Positions 45,055 to 54,359 of a stretch of DNA of 64,000 bases are shown here, one piece after another. Numbering within the stretch: the first letter of the stretch is position 1; every line of letters begins with the position of its first letter. Under the pieces are notes generated by a model that was not told the DNA's origin, made no database searches, and saw nothing but the letters and a program-made list of their open reading frames with translations. A program made the position numbers and the translations under genes. Location of the stretch: contig JACJZP010000016.1 of assembly GCA_020635535.1 (NCBI GenBank), positions 1-64,000 on the forward strand. Reading direction: 5' to 3'. This stretch comes from Flavobacteriales bacterium. GTDB taxonomy: Bacteria; Bacteroidota; Bacteroidia; UBA10329.

Positions 45055-46689
45055 TTAGCAAAGATACTTACCTACAATTGGCACTCTACGCCCCATGCCA
45101 AACGCCTTTTTACTAACCCTTAGTATTGGTGGGGTTTGAAAGCGCTTGTACTCGTTCAAGTTAACAAGACGTAGAATACGATTAACAAGCTCGTCATTGT
45201 GCCCCATGGCAATGATCTCTTCAGGCCCCTTTCGGTGCTCAATGTATTCAAGAAGAATCTCATCCAAGATCTCGTATTCAGGTAGCGTGTCAGAATCCTT
45301 CTGATCGGGCCTAAGTTCTGCACTGGGTGCTTTGGTGATGATGTTCTCAGGAATCACCTCACCATCTCTATTGATCCATCGGGCCAACTCATAAACCTCT
45401 GTCTTGTACAGATCTGCAATTACCGAAAGGCCACCGTTCATATCGCCATAAATGGTAGAATAGCCCACCGCACATTCACTCTTATTAGATGTATTGAGCA
45501 GAATGTTTCCAAACTTATTAGAAACTGCCATCAGCAGCACACCACGTATCCGGGCTTGAATGTTCTCCTCCGCCAAATTGAACGGAAGATCACCGAAAAC
45601 AGGTTTAAGATCAGCTCTGAAATTCTCGAACAGATTCTCAATGGAAATGATCTCATACTGGGTTCCAAGGTTTTCTGATAGCTTAACCGAATCATCAATC
45701 GAGTGCTGTGAAGAGAAGCCTGACGGCATAAGAAGCGACCGGACATTCTTTGCTCCCAGCGCCTTTTGCGCCAAGTATAGAACCACGGCTGAGTCTATTC
45801 CTCCAGAAAGGCCAATAACCGCTTTTGAAAAACCAAGCTTGCGGAAATAATCACTGATTCCAAGAACGATGCCATCATGGATCCGCTCGATCTTTGAACG
45901 CTGATCGGTCTTCGCCTCACCTATGACTTTCAACGCTCCATCGAACTCAAATGTGGCAGAATCTTCTTCGAAATAATCAAGTTCATGAATGAGGGTTCCA
46001 TCTGCATTCATGGCCATGGAACCACCATCAAAGATCAACTCGGTCTGTGCCCCTACATGATTCGTGTAGAGAACAGGCAGTCCATATTTCTTACAATTCT
46101 TCTCCAGTATTCTAATTCGGTCTTCGCGATGCGAAAAATCGAATGGAGAAGCTGCAATGTTTACCATCAACTGCGGGTTGTGCCTCATCAGCTCATCCAT
46201 CGGGCTCACTATGTAAAGCGGGTCTTCCACATTCCAAAGATCCTCGCAGATGGTCAAAGCAACCGGAACACCGCTCACTTCAACAATATTGAACTCGCGA
46301 TTCGGTTCAAAGTAGCGGTATTCATCAAAGACGTCATAGTTCGGCAAGAGCGTCTTTTTAACGACCTGTTGAACCTTGCCATCTGACAGAACATAAGCTG
46401 CATTGAACAAACTTTTACCGTGCTCATCATTGTTCCGCAGAGGTGCGCCAACTATGGCTGCAATACCATCGCAATGCAAGGCAATTTCATCAATAGATGA
46501 TTCGCAACGTTTGATGAAATCCTCAAATTCCAAGAAGTCACGTGGCGGATAACCACAGACAGAAAGTTCCGAAAAGACAATCAGGTCAACGCCATCGGCC
46601 TTGGCAGAATCAATTTCCGAAATGATCTTGGCAACATTCTGCTCGAAGTTGCCGATGTGATAGTTGAGTTGTGATAACCTTACGCGCAC
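45055..46689 (-). CDS. nadE: Glutamine-dependent NAD+ synthetase
   Basis: 544 residues from GTG 46689 (MRVRLSQLNYHIGNFEQN). Residues 1-260 are a nitrilase-like glutaminase with the Glu (FSELSVCGYPPRDFLE), Lys (KKTLLPNYDVFDEYRYF) and Cys (LTICEDLW) triad. Residues 265-540 are the synthetase, with the P-loop VIGLSGGIDSAVVLYLAQ and the NAD-site segment GVLLMAVSNKFGNILLNTSNKSE. It converts deamido-NAD to NAD using glutamine nitrogen. Upstream on the same strand, 8 bases away, is a PorT-like barrel gene. Confidence 0.95.
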   Translation of the reverse strand: MRVRLSQLNYHIGNFEQNVAKIISEIDSAKADGVDLIVFSELSVCGYPPRDFLEFEDFIKRCESSIDEIALHCDGIAAIVGAPLRNNDEHGKSLFNAAYVLSDGKVQQVVKKTLLPNYDVFDEYRYFEPNREFNIVEVSGVPVALTICEDLWNVEDPLYIVSPMDELMRHNPQLMVNIAASPFDFSHREDRIRILEKNCKKYGLPVLYTNHVGAQTELIFDGGSMAMNADGTLIHELDYFEEDSATFEFDGALKVIGEAKTDQRSKIERIHDGIVLGISDYFRKLGFSKAVIGLSGGIDSAVVLYLAQKALGAKNVRSLLMPSGFSSQHSIDDSVKLSENLGTQYEIISIENLFENFRADLKPVFGDLPFNLAEENIQARIRGVLLMAVSNKFGNILLNTSNKSECAVGYSTIYGDMNGGLSVIADLYKTEVYELARWINRDGEVIPENIITKAPSAELRPDQKDSDTLPEYEILDEILLEYIEHRKGPEEIIAMGHNDELVNRILRLVNLNEYKRFQTPPILRVSKKAFGMGRRVPIVGKYLC

Positions 46690-46697
46690 AGCGGAAA

Positions 46698-47525
46698 TCA
46701 GAAGAGAATTCCAACGTTCAGTGCCACATGATGCAAGTTGGCATTCATTGCAAACGGCACTACTGTGCGGGTTCCGCTTGAACTGTCATACTTAAAAAGA
46801 CCTTCATCATTATTCACCTTATCCATATCGGGATCTCGCATTAGGTCTATAAATCCATTATGGTATGAAACACTTGCAACCAACGAAGTGTTCCCTGAAA
46901 AATTCCACTCAAACCCCGCACCGATGCGAAGTTTAACATTGATGAACATACTTTGGTTGTATCTGCCCGTGAAGTCGGTTTCAGAAGCGGCCGAAAAGGT
47001 CTCTGTTACCGCACCAACTGAGTCGGTCAATGAAGATTCCAGCAGCTGACGCTCATCTTTAGTTCTTGCTGAGGCAAGTACCGAAACATCCGCTCCGAAC
47101 TGCCCAAAGTAGGTGAAGTATCCTATCTCGTTGGTCATCAACTTCAACGTAATGGGAATGTTGACATAATCGTATCGATAGGTACGGGTAAGCAACCTGT
47201 ATTGATTCTTGTCAGATTGATCAATGTAACGAGCATCGGCATCAGCCCCGAAATCAAGAGCGGCACCTGACATTTTGTGTTCAAGCCCGAATGCAATCGC
47301 ATAATTGTTTGTGAAGGCGTACTCGGCCATCATTCCGTAACCGAACTTGACCTTTGCCTTATCAAGATCAACACCATCTGTATTCGGCTGAAAAAAATCA
47401 ACCGATGGCGAGAGATTGAATCCGATTCTGAACTTCTTTCTCATCTTGGGTCCAACAGCCTGATCCTGCGCAACCGCTCCGCTGCAAACCGCCATTGTAA
47501 ATACTATCAGAAGTAGGTTTTTCAT
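46698..47525 (-). CDS. PorT-like outer-membrane beta-barrel protein
   Basis: 275 residues from the ATG at 47525 (MKNLLLIVFTMAVCSGAVAQ signal peptide); the longer frame to 47588 would cross into the divergent gldB. The mature sequence is an eight-strand barrel type (FRIGFNLSPSVDFFQPN, YGMMAEYAFTNNYAIAFGLEHK, RIGAGFEWNFSGNTSLVASVSYHNGF, final LHHVALNVGILF). Bacteroidota carry many PorT/OMP_b-brl_2 paralogues; whether this one is a T9SS PorT/SprT cannot be said. The position beside gldB is suggestive only. Confidence 0.75.
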   Translation of the reverse strand: MKNLLLIVFTMAVCSGAVAQDQAVGPKMRKKFRIGFNLSPSVDFFQPNTDGVDLDKAKVKFGYGMMAEYAFTNNYAIAFGLEHKMSGAALDFGADADARYIDQSDKNQYRLLTRTYRYDYVNIPITLKLMTNEIGYFTYFGQFGADVSVLASARTKDERQLLESSLTDSVGAVTETFSAASETDFTGRYNQSMFINVKLRIGAGFEWNFSGNTSLVASVSYHNGFIDLMRDPDMDKVNNDEGLFKYDSSSGTRTVVPFAMNANLHHVALNVGILF

Positions 47526-47551
47526 AATTTCGACCGCTTCAATTGCATTCG

Positions 47552-47559
47552 CAAAATTA
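47552..47559 (-). promoter_or_regulatory. Likely -7 box for the PorT-like gene and nadE
   Basis: On the minus strand TAATTTTG (47559 to 47552) fits TAnnTTTG, 26 bases before the ATG at 47525. No clear -33 TTG is visible; the region overlaps the short divergent spacer with gldB. Confidence 0.35.
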
Positions 47560-47575
47560 CACGAATTAGTCGGGC

Positions 47576-48589
47576 ATGAGATTTTCACTGATTGGAGCCT
47601 TTTTTCCGCTTTTACTCATACTCTCAGGATGCAACAATGACCCATTGGATGTTGATGTATCAAGTCTAAATCCACATTTGACATTCAAGCGGTTGGACCA
47701 AGACCTATTTGCATTGAATCCAGCTGCTGGAAAAACCGATACTGAAAGCCTCAGAGCCAAATACGGAGACTTTCTTACCGACTACTGCGTGGGTGTGCTA
47801 CGTATTGGAGACCCAGGGTCAGAATCGTTCAGTTATTCGGTTGCACAATTCATTTCAGATGAGAACATGCGGGCATTGTACGATGATGTGCAAAAGCAAT
47901 ATGAGGACATCTCTACGATTGAAGCAGAACTGACCGATGGCTTCTCCTACTACATGTATCACTTTCCGGACAGCACGGTTCCCGAGATCGTATTCAATAT
48001 TTCTGCCATGAACTACGCCATTGTGGCCACTCCAACAACACTGGCAATTGGTCTGGATATGTTCCTGGGAGCGGATTATCCAGTGTATCCAATGGTAGGA
48101 CTACCACAATACATGATCCGGAACATGAAGCCGCAACAGGTGGTCCCCCAAGCCATGAAGGGCTGGCTGCAATCCATGTATGAAACAGGAGCTAAGCGTA
48201 ACTCCCTCCTCGATTACATGGTTTTTGAAGGGAAACTGCTCTACGCCATTGATGCAGTTTTGCGCGGAACACCCGACTCTGTGAAAATCGGTTTTTCACC
48301 AGATGCAATGGAATGGTGCAATGCTTACGAAGCACGGGTTTGGGCTCACCTTGTAGATCAAGAACTGCTTTACACAACAGAATACATGGACATTAATAAA
48401 TGGATCAACCAAGCACCATTTGTATCTGGAATTCCCAAAGATTCCCCCGGCAGATTGGGCCAGTGGGTCGGGTGGAGAATAGTACGCGAGTATATGAGGA
48501 ACAATCCGGAAACCACCATAGTCCAACTCATGGAGAACCAGAACTCCCAAGACATCTTGGCCCGATCCAAATACAAACCCAAACTTTAA
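47576..48589 (+). CDS. gldB: Gliding motility lipoprotein GldB
   Basis: 337 residues from an ATG with lipoprotein signal MRFSLIGAFFPLLLILSGCN (Cys19). The segments LTFKRLDQDLFAL, GFSYYMYHFPDSTVPEIVFNISAMNYAIV, LAIGLDMFLGADYPVYP and GRLGQWVGWRIVREYM are typical of GldB. It is required for gliding in F. johnsoniae; the body resembles a zinc-peptidase-like fold (DUF2268-like) but I see no intact HExxH. gldC follows after one base. Confidence 0.93.
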   Translation: MRFSLIGAFFPLLLILSGCNNDPLDVDVSSLNPHLTFKRLDQDLFALNPAAGKTDTESLRAKYGDFLTDYCVGVLRIGDPGSESFSYSVAQFISDENMRALYDDVQKQYEDISTIEAELTDGFSYYMYHFPDSTVPEIVFNISAMNYAIVATPTTLAIGLDMFLGADYPVYPMVGLPQYMIRNMKPQQVVPQAMKGWLQSMYETGAKRNSLLDYMVFEGKLLYAIDAVLRGTPDSVKIGFSPDAMEWCNAYEARVWAHLVDQELLYTTEYMDINKWINQAPFVSGIPKDSPGRLGQWVGWRIVREYMRNNPETTIVQLMENQNSQDILARSKYKPKL

Positions 48590-48590
48590 A

Positions 48591-48917
48591 ATGAGCAAGA
48601 CCTCTGAGATCAAGTTCAGCGTAACACTTGACGAAAACCAAATTCCCGAGAGCATCAGTTGGCATGCAACAGATGCAGGACTCGAAAAAGAACTGGACAC
48701 AAAGGCCATCATGATATCCGTTTTCGACACGGAATCTGACGAAACTCTGCGCATGGACCTCTGGACCAAAGAAATGCGTGTAGACGAAATGAAACGCTTC
48801 TTCCATCAGACCATCGTATCAATGGCCGATACGCTTCAGCGTGCAACAAATGAAGATCAGATGGCGGCAGATATGCGCGATTTTGGGCAACATTTTGCAA
48901 AGCAGATGATGCAGTAA
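48591..48917 (+). CDS. gldC: Gliding motility protein GldC
   Basis: 108 residues from an ATG, no signal peptide. SEIKFSVTLDENQIPESISWHATDAGLE and AKAIMISVFDTESDETLRMDLWTKEMRVDEMKRFF-type segments are diagnostic for GldC. In F. johnsoniae it is cotranscribed with gldB and improves but is not essential for gliding. No terminator is seen before the next promoter. Confidence 0.93.
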   Translation: MSKTSEIKFSVTLDENQIPESISWHATDAGLEKELDTKAIMISVFDTESDETLRMDLWTKEMRVDEMKRFFHQTIVSMADTLQRATNEDQMAADMRDFGQHFAKQMMQ

Positions 48918-48974
48918 AGGCGTAAATGGCTGCTATTAAGCACGTTTACACCAACAACACCGTTCCAATTTATA

Positions 48975-49006
48975 TTTGAACATTTGACCTCGCGCGCATA
49001 TATTTG
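48975..49006 (+). promoter_or_regulatory. Bacteroidota-type promoter for the type B T9SS gene
   Basis: TTTG at 48975-48978 and TATATTTG at 48999-49006 are 20 bases apart, a full match to the Bacteroidota -33/-7 pattern. The ATG used for the gene is at 49048, leaving a leader of about 35 bases. A second TATATTTG at 48971 may be chance. Confidence 0.6.
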
Positions 49007-49047
49007 TGTGCTTACAGAAAATCGTATCGATCAAACACTACATATCC

Positions 49048-50976
49048 ATGATCTTCCGACCCCAGTTTAAAGCAATCCTTACGGCTATCACGTTCGGGCT
49101 GCCATTTCTGTCGTTTGCTCAGAACACCCCACTTCTGGTAAATAACGGAGCCATGTTCTACGTCAGCCACTTGGCCAATTCCAACGACACGGTTGTTGTT
49201 TTTGTAGATGGCACGGTTGAGCACAATGACAGCATCATGGTCAACCTTGGGAAATTCATTATCAAAGGAGACTATGTAAATAACGCTCAAAGTGGTGGTG
49301 ACGGCACTAACCCAAGTATTCCTGGCAACAGAGGGCTTTTTGTTGTTCATGGAGACTGGGAAAACAATGGTGAGTACTACGCAGGCGATGGTAAGGTGAA
49401 ATTCCCAACTTCGGGTCTGATAGAGGGTACTGAAGTTACCCGATTCCACGATCTTGAATTAGTAGGACCTATTGTGCGTTCAATCAGAGACAGTATCGAC
49501 CCGAATACTTCAGGACCAACAATTGATGTTGAAATTGACGAAACTGGAACGTTGGATCTGGACGAAGGTGAATTTGCCACCAATTACAATGTACTTTGGG
49601 TGTTCAATCCATCTACAGGTGCTATTATTAGAGAAAACTGCGACACCTGCGGATTTGTTTCAAGTTTGGATAATGGAGATCTTGCTTGGGTAACCAACCA
49701 AGCTGCCCCTTACGTTTTCCCAACCGGATCAAGCATCAATGCACCCACAGATCCGAACAACTTTAGAAGATATAGACCAGTTCTGATTACTCCAACCACG
49801 GCCGACCAGGACACTTTCCACGTGCGCTTCGTAAATCAGAATGCTACCAACTTCGGCCTGCCAATTTCACAGGTTGACACTTCAATCTGCTATGTTAATC
49901 CATGGTGGTACCATCGAGTTAAAAAAGATGGCGGAGGTGTCCAGAATGCAGACATTGTAATCCGATCAAACCCGTTTGAGAACGATGAAGATTACAATGA
50001 GATGGCCAACTGGAGTGCAGCCAACAGCCAATGGGAAGGCATGCCAAATACATCCTATGGCGTTGTCAACTTCCTTCCTCAAGTTGTTGCGGATGACTAC
50101 AATGATTTCCAATCATTTCCAGAGGATGCATACATTCTGGCTTTCAGCGTACCGAGCGAACCAAGGGTTGAAGGAGATTCTGCAATGTGTGCAAGTGTAC
50201 CAATGACTTACACCGTTCCGCAGAATGGCTCCGATTATGATTTTGTGGTTACCGGTGGAACAGTTATAGCTGAGGACGATTACTCTGTAACGGTTATATG
50301 GAGCAATGATAGCTTGGCTGCAGTTTACGGAAGCGTTCAGGTTATTGAAACCGTTCCGAACAATATCAATGGAGGTTGTACATCCTTAACGCGCAACTAT
50401 GTGGTTGAAATATGGCCTCTTCCTGTTGCAGATTTCACCATAGGTACAGATACTACCCTTCCGGGCGGAATCTTCGTTTACGATATTCTTGCCATGCAAG
50501 ACCAAAGTATTCTTACCAGCGAATGGAATTGGGATTTCGGTGATGGCACCACCAGCACTGATTCATTGCCGTATCACACCTACAACGATATTGGTGATTA
50601 CAACATCACCCTTATCGTAAGGAGCGGTTTGGAGTGTTTGGACACGCTTGTTGTTCCTGTTTCGGTTGTTGAAGGTTTGATTGTACCAAACGTGTTCACT
50701 CCTAACAATGATGGTTGGAATGATGTGTTCGATGTAAGAACAAGTGATGTTGGTCCATTCAAAATCGAGATTTACAACAGGTGGGGTAACGTGGTATTCG
50801 AAACTACATCTCCACAAATATCATGGGATGGAACAACCATGTCAGGCGTTCAAGCGTCTGCAGGCACTTACTTCTTTGTGATATCCAAAGCTGAGATGAA
50901 TTCTGGTAATGTTATCAATAACGAACTCGACAATTTCAATTTCAAAGAAACCGGTTGGGTTCAGCTTATCAGGTAA
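49048..50976 (+). CDS. Secreted PKD-domain protein with T9SS type B (gliding-motility-associated) C-terminal domain
   Basis: 642 residues from the ATG at 49048, with signal peptide ending FLSFAQ; an earlier start at 49006 falls on the promoter box. The first 350 residues are beta-rich and unassigned. A PKD domain lies at about 490-560 (SEWNWDFGDGTTSTDSLPYHTYNDIGDYNITLIV in parts). The last 90 residues (VPNVFTPNNDGWNDVFDVR ... KIEIYNRWGNVVFE ... SAGTYFFVISK) are the type B sorting domain, which is retained in the mature protein and exported with a PorP/SprF-like partner. No partner gene is adjacent. Probably an adhesin or matrix protein (inference). Confidence 0.85.
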   Translation: MIFRPQFKAILTAITFGLPFLSFAQNTPLLVNNGAMFYVSHLANSNDTVVVFVDGTVEHNDSIMVNLGKFIIKGDYVNNAQSGGDGTNPSIPGNRGLFVVHGDWENNGEYYAGDGKVKFPTSGLIEGTEVTRFHDLELVGPIVRSIRDSIDPNTSGPTIDVEIDETGTLDLDEGEFATNYNVLWVFNPSTGAIIRENCDTCGFVSSLDNGDLAWVTNQAAPYVFPTGSSINAPTDPNNFRRYRPVLITPTTADQDTFHVRFVNQNATNFGLPISQVDTSICYVNPWWYHRVKKDGGGVQNADIVIRSNPFENDEDYNEMANWSAANSQWEGMPNTSYGVVNFLPQVVADDYNDFQSFPEDAYILAFSVPSEPRVEGDSAMCASVPMTYTVPQNGSDYDFVVTGGTVIAEDDYSVTVIWSNDSLAAVYGSVQVIETVPNNINGGCTSLTRNYVVEIWPLPVADFTIGTDTTLPGGIFVYDILAMQDQSILTSEWNWDFGDGTTSTDSLPYHTYNDIGDYNITLIVRSGLECLDTLVVPVSVVEGLIVPNVFTPNNDGWNDVFDVRTSDVGPFKIEIYNRWGNVVFETTSPQISWDGTTMSGVQASAGTYFFVISKAEMNSGNVINNELDNFNFKETGWVQLIR

Positions 50977-51000
50977 GCTGAAAGAATCTAAAGAATTTGA

Positions 51001-51026
51001 AAAAGGCTCCTTTTGGAGCCTTTTTT
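51001..51026. terminator. Bidirectional intrinsic terminator
   Basis: AAAAGGCTCC (51001-51010) pairs with GGAGCCTTTT (51015-51024) around TTTT, with A and T runs on both sides. It separates the T9SS gene from convergent engB and serves both. Confidence 0.85.
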
Positions 51027-51639
51027 ATTGACTGAATGTTTGGCTGAAATCCGAGTTAAGGGTTTCGATGAAATTCAGAAGCTCATCTCTTCCAGAACCA
51101 TTCTCAGCTGAGGTCAGGTATTGCATAGGCAACTCCTCCCAGCTCTCAAGCATCCTCTCGTTGTACCTACTCAAATTACTATCAGCCTCACTCTTTTTGA
51201 GTTTGTCTGCTTTCGTAAACACCATGGTAAATGGAATTCCCGAAATACCCAACCAGTTCATGAATTCGAGATCGATCTGTTGTGGCGAATGGCGAGAATC
51301 GATGAGAACGAAAACGTTCACAAGATTCTTTCGCTCAAGAATGTAGTTGGAAATGATCTTCTCCAATTTCTCTTTCTCCTTAACAGGCATCTTAGCATAA
51401 CCATATCCAGGCAAATCCACCAAATACCACGCATCATTCACCATATAATGATTGATAAGCTGCGTTTTGCCAGGAGTTGAACTGGTCTTGGCCAGTTTCT
51501 TCCGTTGCATCAACATATTGATGAGCGATGACTTTCCAACATTAGAACGGCCAATAAAAGCGTATTCCGGTCTATCTGGATTCGGACATTTCCGAACATC
51601 CGAGTTACTCATTACAAAATGAACGTCCTTGATGGTCAC
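51025..51639 (-). CDS. engB: Ribosome biogenesis GTPase YsxC/EngB
   Basis: 204 residues from GTG 51639 (MTIKDVHFVMSNSDVRKCP). It is a TrmE-Era-EngA-like GTPase: G1 GRSNVGKSSLINML (about residues 30-43), G2 TSSTPGKTQLINHY, G3 VDLPGYGYAK, G4 FTKADKLKK, G5 TSAENGSG. It is needed for late assembly of the 50S subunit. The alpha/beta hydrolase gene ends 4 bases upstream on the same strand, so it is probably translated from the same message. Confidence 0.94.
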   Translation of the reverse strand: MTIKDVHFVMSNSDVRKCPNPDRPEYAFIGRSNVGKSSLINMLMQRKKLAKTSSTPGKTQLINHYMVNDAWYLVDLPGYGYAKMPVKEKEKLEKIISNYILERKNLVNVFVLIDSRHSPQQIDLEFMNWLGISGIPFTMVFTKADKLKKSEADSNLSRYNERMLESWEELPMQYLTSAENGSGRDELLNFIETLNSDFSQTFSQ

Positions 51640-51643
51640 AGGC

Positions 51644-52396
51644 TTAGGATAAGGTCTTCTTCAACCAAGGCGAAAGCAACTTATTGAACTGTTGCGGATG
51701 CTCCATCATGGGTGCATGGCCACATTTGTCAATCCAGAAGAGTTCAGAATTTGGAAAGAGTTCGTGGAATTCTTCAGCTACTTCTGGAGGAGTCACTGTA
51801 TCATTCTTCCCCCATATGAGACATACTGGCAGATCCATATTGGGAATTTCCTCTCTCATGTTATGTCTGATGGCCGCTTTCGCAATAGCCAATACTCGAA
51901 TCAGTTTATTTCTATCGTTGATTATCCCGAACACCTCTTCCACCAATTCATCCGTGGCAACCTTCGGGTCGTAAAAAGTCTTCTCCACTTTCTCGCGGAT
52001 GTATTTCCTGTCTTCCCTTCTGGGAAACGAACCACCGAAAGCATTTTCGTAAAGCCCTGAGCTTCCGGTTAGAATCATGGCTTTCACTTTTTCTGGATGA
52101 TTCATAGTGTAAACCAATGAAACATGTCCTCCAAGTGAGTTACCAAGAAGCGTTACCTCACTGAAGCCTTTGAACTGCACAAACTCATCAATGTACTTGG
52201 CCAGTTCCTTCACATTGGTCTTGAGCATAGGCAGATCATAGATAGGCATAATGGGAATCACCACCTTATAATCTTTGGAGAATTCATCAAGTACATCCTT
52301 GAAATTGCTCAGCGCTCCGAACAGACCATGAAGCACCAAGAGCACTTGTCCTTTGCCTTGTTCGATATATCGATGTCCTGATTCCTCCTTGAGCAT
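51644..52396 (-). CDS. Alpha/beta-fold hydrolase
   Basis: 250 residues. Oxyanion region VLHGLFGALSNF, nucleophile elbow LLGNSLGGHVSLVY (Ser), Asp in IWGKNDTVTPPE and His in KCGHAPMMEHPQQF give a full Ser-Asp-His triad. No signal peptide. The substrate is unknown; the sequence type resembles 2-hydroxy-6-oxo-dienoate hydrolases/ester hydrolases. In other Bacteroidota a hydrolase of this kind often precedes engB and the mraZ cluster, as far as I recall. Confidence 0.85.
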   Translation of the reverse strand: MLKEESGHRYIEQGKGQVLLVLHGLFGALSNFKDVLDEFSKDYKVVIPIMPIYDLPMLKTNVKELAKYIDEFVQFKGFSEVTLLGNSLGGHVSLVYTMNHPEKVKAMILTGSSGLYENAFGGSFPRREDRKYIREKVEKTFYDPKVATDELVEEVFGIINDRNKLIRVLAIAKAAIRHNMREEIPNMDLPVCLIWGKNDTVTPPEVAEEFHELFPNSELFWIDKCGHAPMMEHPQQFNKLLSPWLKKTLS

Positions 52397-52574
52397 TCGG
52401 CTTCAAAATTAACCATAAATGGGAGGGAGAATAATCGATTGTGTCAAGTCCTAAAACCCCACTTTATCAACATTACTACCACATTTTCCCACCGAAAAAA
52501 CACAATACTTCACGCACAAATACAGTTGTAACGTAACCTTTGAGTACTTTTAAACTATAAAGTTTTCAACAGTT

Positions 52575-52618
52575 GTGGTAAACTGTGGTAAATAGTGGGA
52601 GATAATCCATTACTTTAC
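52575..52618 (+). promoter_or_regulatory. MraZ-box-like operator and promoter of the dcw cluster
   Basis: Three GTGG cores at 52575, 52585 and 52595 (TGTGGTAAAC, TGTGGTAAAT, AGTGGGAGAT) repeat with an exact 10-base period. This is the spacing of the GTGG/TGGG repeats bound by MraZ in other bacteria. TACTTTAC at 52611-52618 is a near -7 box just after them, so MraZ bound here would cover the -33 region. The mraZ GTG start is 20 bases further on. Confidence 0.65.
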
Positions 52619-52637
52619 CTGATAAACCCTCTAGTAG

Positions 52638-53111
52638 GTGACGAACATTATTGGGACATACGAATGCAAGGTTGACGCCAAGGGCCGATTGATGCTTCCA
52701 ACAGCATTGAAAAAGCAGGTCATGGCTAAGCTTGAAGAAGGTTTCGTGCTAAAGCGAAGCATGTTCGAGCAATGCCTTGAATTGTACCCAATGGAAGAGT
52801 GGAATGCTCAAATGGGCATGGTGAACAAACTCAATCGGTTTGTTCGCAAGAATGTTGAGTTCATCCGCTTGTTCACTGCCGGGGTCAAGGTCGTTGAGTT
52901 GGATGTCACGGGCCGATTGCTGATTCCGAAAGACTTGGTCGGATTCGGATCGATCTCCAAAGACATCGTTCTTGCAAGTGCTGGTACTCATGTGGAAATA
53001 TGGGACAAGGCTGCTTACGAGAACAAGCTGAGCAACCCTGAAACAGATATTGCCACGCTGGCCGAAGAAGTCATGGGCAGCCTTAAAACAGGGGCTGATG
53101 AGTTACCATGA
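52638..53111 (+). CDS. mraZ: Transcriptional regulator MraZ
   Basis: 157 residues from GTG 52638 (MTNIIGTYECKVDAKGRLMLPTALKKQ). Two MraZ/AbrB-like repeats carry the paired DxxGRxxLP signature: VDAKGRLMLPTAL at about 12-24 and LDVTGRLLIPKDLVGF at about 91-106. It is a ring-forming DNA-binding protein that represses its own operon in E. coli. It heads the dcw cluster and its stop overlaps rsmH. Boxes that it could bind lie just upstream. Confidence 0.94.
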   Translation: MTNIIGTYECKVDAKGRLMLPTALKKQVMAKLEEGFVLKRSMFEQCLELYPMEEWNAQMGMVNKLNRFVRKNVEFIRLFTAGVKVVELDVTGRLLIPKDLVGFGSISKDIVLASAGTHVEIWDKAAYENKLSNPETDIATLAEEVMGSLKTGADELP

Positions 53112-53994
53112 CCCCGTTCTGTTACAGGAGTGCATTAGCGGCTTAAAGATTGACCCTGAAGGGGTTTACGTGGATCTGACCTTCGGAGGCGGAGGACATT
53201 CACGGGAGATTTTGAAGCAGTTGAAAGGCGGACATCTGTTCGCCTTCGATCAAGATAAAGATGCACAGATGAACCTGGTTGAGGACAGTCGTTTCACTTT
53301 CATTCCGCACAACTTCAGATACGTGCGCAACTTTCTGAAGTATTACAACGTGGTGCCCGTGAACGGCATCTTGGCTGACCTCGGCATTTCCTCTTTTCAG
53401 ATTGATGAACCAAGCCGCGGGTTCAGCACTCGTGCAGATGGTCCGTTGGATATGCGCATGAGCGATGGTATCAAGCTTACAGCCAAAGAGATCATCAACA
53501 CATACACCATTGAAGAGCTGGCCCGAATCTTCCGCGAGAATGCTGACCTGACCGAAGGTTGGAAACTGGCCAAAGCCATTGAAAGTGCCCGTGCAAGCAG
53601 GGAGATTGAAACGATTGAACAGTTCAAGGAAATCTGTTTGCCGATTGCGCAACCACGAAAAGAGAACAGCTTCCTCTCGCGCGTCTTTCAGGCTATTCGC
53701 ATTGAGGTGAATGATGAAATGAACGCGCTGAAGGAGATGCTTGAGCAGATGCCTAATCTTCTTACCGAAGGCGGCCGGTTGGTGGTCATTTCATACCACT
53801 CACTCGAAGACCGATTGGTGAAAAATCTGGTAAGAAGTGGGAATCTCGAGGGGAAAGTGGAAAAAGACTTCTACGGCAAACCGCTGGTTCCATTCGAGGC
53901 AATTACAAGAAAACCGACCATCCCAACGGATGAAGAAATAGATAGAAACCCGCGCGCACGAAGCGCCAAACTGAGAATTGCAGAGAAGATCTGA
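53098..53994 (+). CDS. rsmH: 16S rRNA (cytosine1402-N4)-methyltransferase
   Basis: 298 residues from the ATG at 53098 (MSYHDPVLLQECISGL), overlapping mraZ by 14 bases; the longer frame from 53050 is not needed. It methylates C1402 in the ribosomal P site. SAM motif YVDLTFGGGGHSREIL at about 22-37, GILADLGISSFQIDEPSRGFS, DMRMSD, and ISYHSLEDRLVKNLV with the family His are present. The last base of its stop is the first of ftsL (TGATG). Confidence 0.95.
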   Translation: MSYHDPVLLQECISGLKIDPEGVYVDLTFGGGGHSREILKQLKGGHLFAFDQDKDAQMNLVEDSRFTFIPHNFRYVRNFLKYYNVVPVNGILADLGISSFQIDEPSRGFSTRADGPLDMRMSDGIKLTAKEIINTYTIEELARIFRENADLTEGWKLAKAIESARASREIETIEQFKEICLPIAQPRKENSFLSRVFQAIRIEVNDEMNALKEMLEQMPNLLTEGGRLVVISYHSLEDRLVKNLVRSGNLEGKVEKDFYGKPLVPFEAITRKPTIPTDEEIDRNPRARSAKLRIAEKI

Positions 53995-54359
53995 TGAGTT
54001 CTGAGAAGGAAAATAGAAAGCAAGAAACGGTGGCCAAACGCGTAATGAGCGTATTGGATGGCAGCTTCCTCACGCGCGACAGCGTAGTGAACAACATCCC
54101 GTACCTGCTATTCCTGTTCGGCATTGGAATCATTTACATTGGCAACAGCCATTTCGCGGAGCGAACGGTCATCCGTATGGACGAAGTGAACCGCGAATTG
54201 AAAGAGCTGCGCTCTGAATTCGTCTCCACACGCTCGGAACTCATGTTTGCCAGCAAGCAGAGTGAAGTGGCCAAATCGGTTGAACCGATGGGAATCTACG
54301 AAAGCGTGGTTCCGCCCAAGAAAATCGTGATCAAACCCGAAGAGAAAATCGAGCAATGA
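53994..54359 (+). CDS. ftsL: FtsL-like cell division protein
   Basis: 121 residues. A short cytoplasmic part, one membrane helix at about 38-56 (IPYLLFLFGIGIIYIGNSHF) and a charged coiled coil (VNRELKELRSEFVSTRSELMFA) match the FtsL/FtsB architecture. Its position between rsmH and ftsI fits ftsL. In Bacteroidota the sequence is poorly conserved, so the assignment rests on topology and position. It overlaps the neighbouring genes by 1 and 4 bases. Confidence 0.85.
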   Translation: MSSEKENRKQETVAKRVMSVLDGSFLTRDSVVNNIPYLLFLFGIGIIYIGNSHFAERTVIRMDEVNRELKELRSEFVSTRSELMFASKQSEVAKSVEPMGIYESVVPPKKIVIKPEEKIEQ

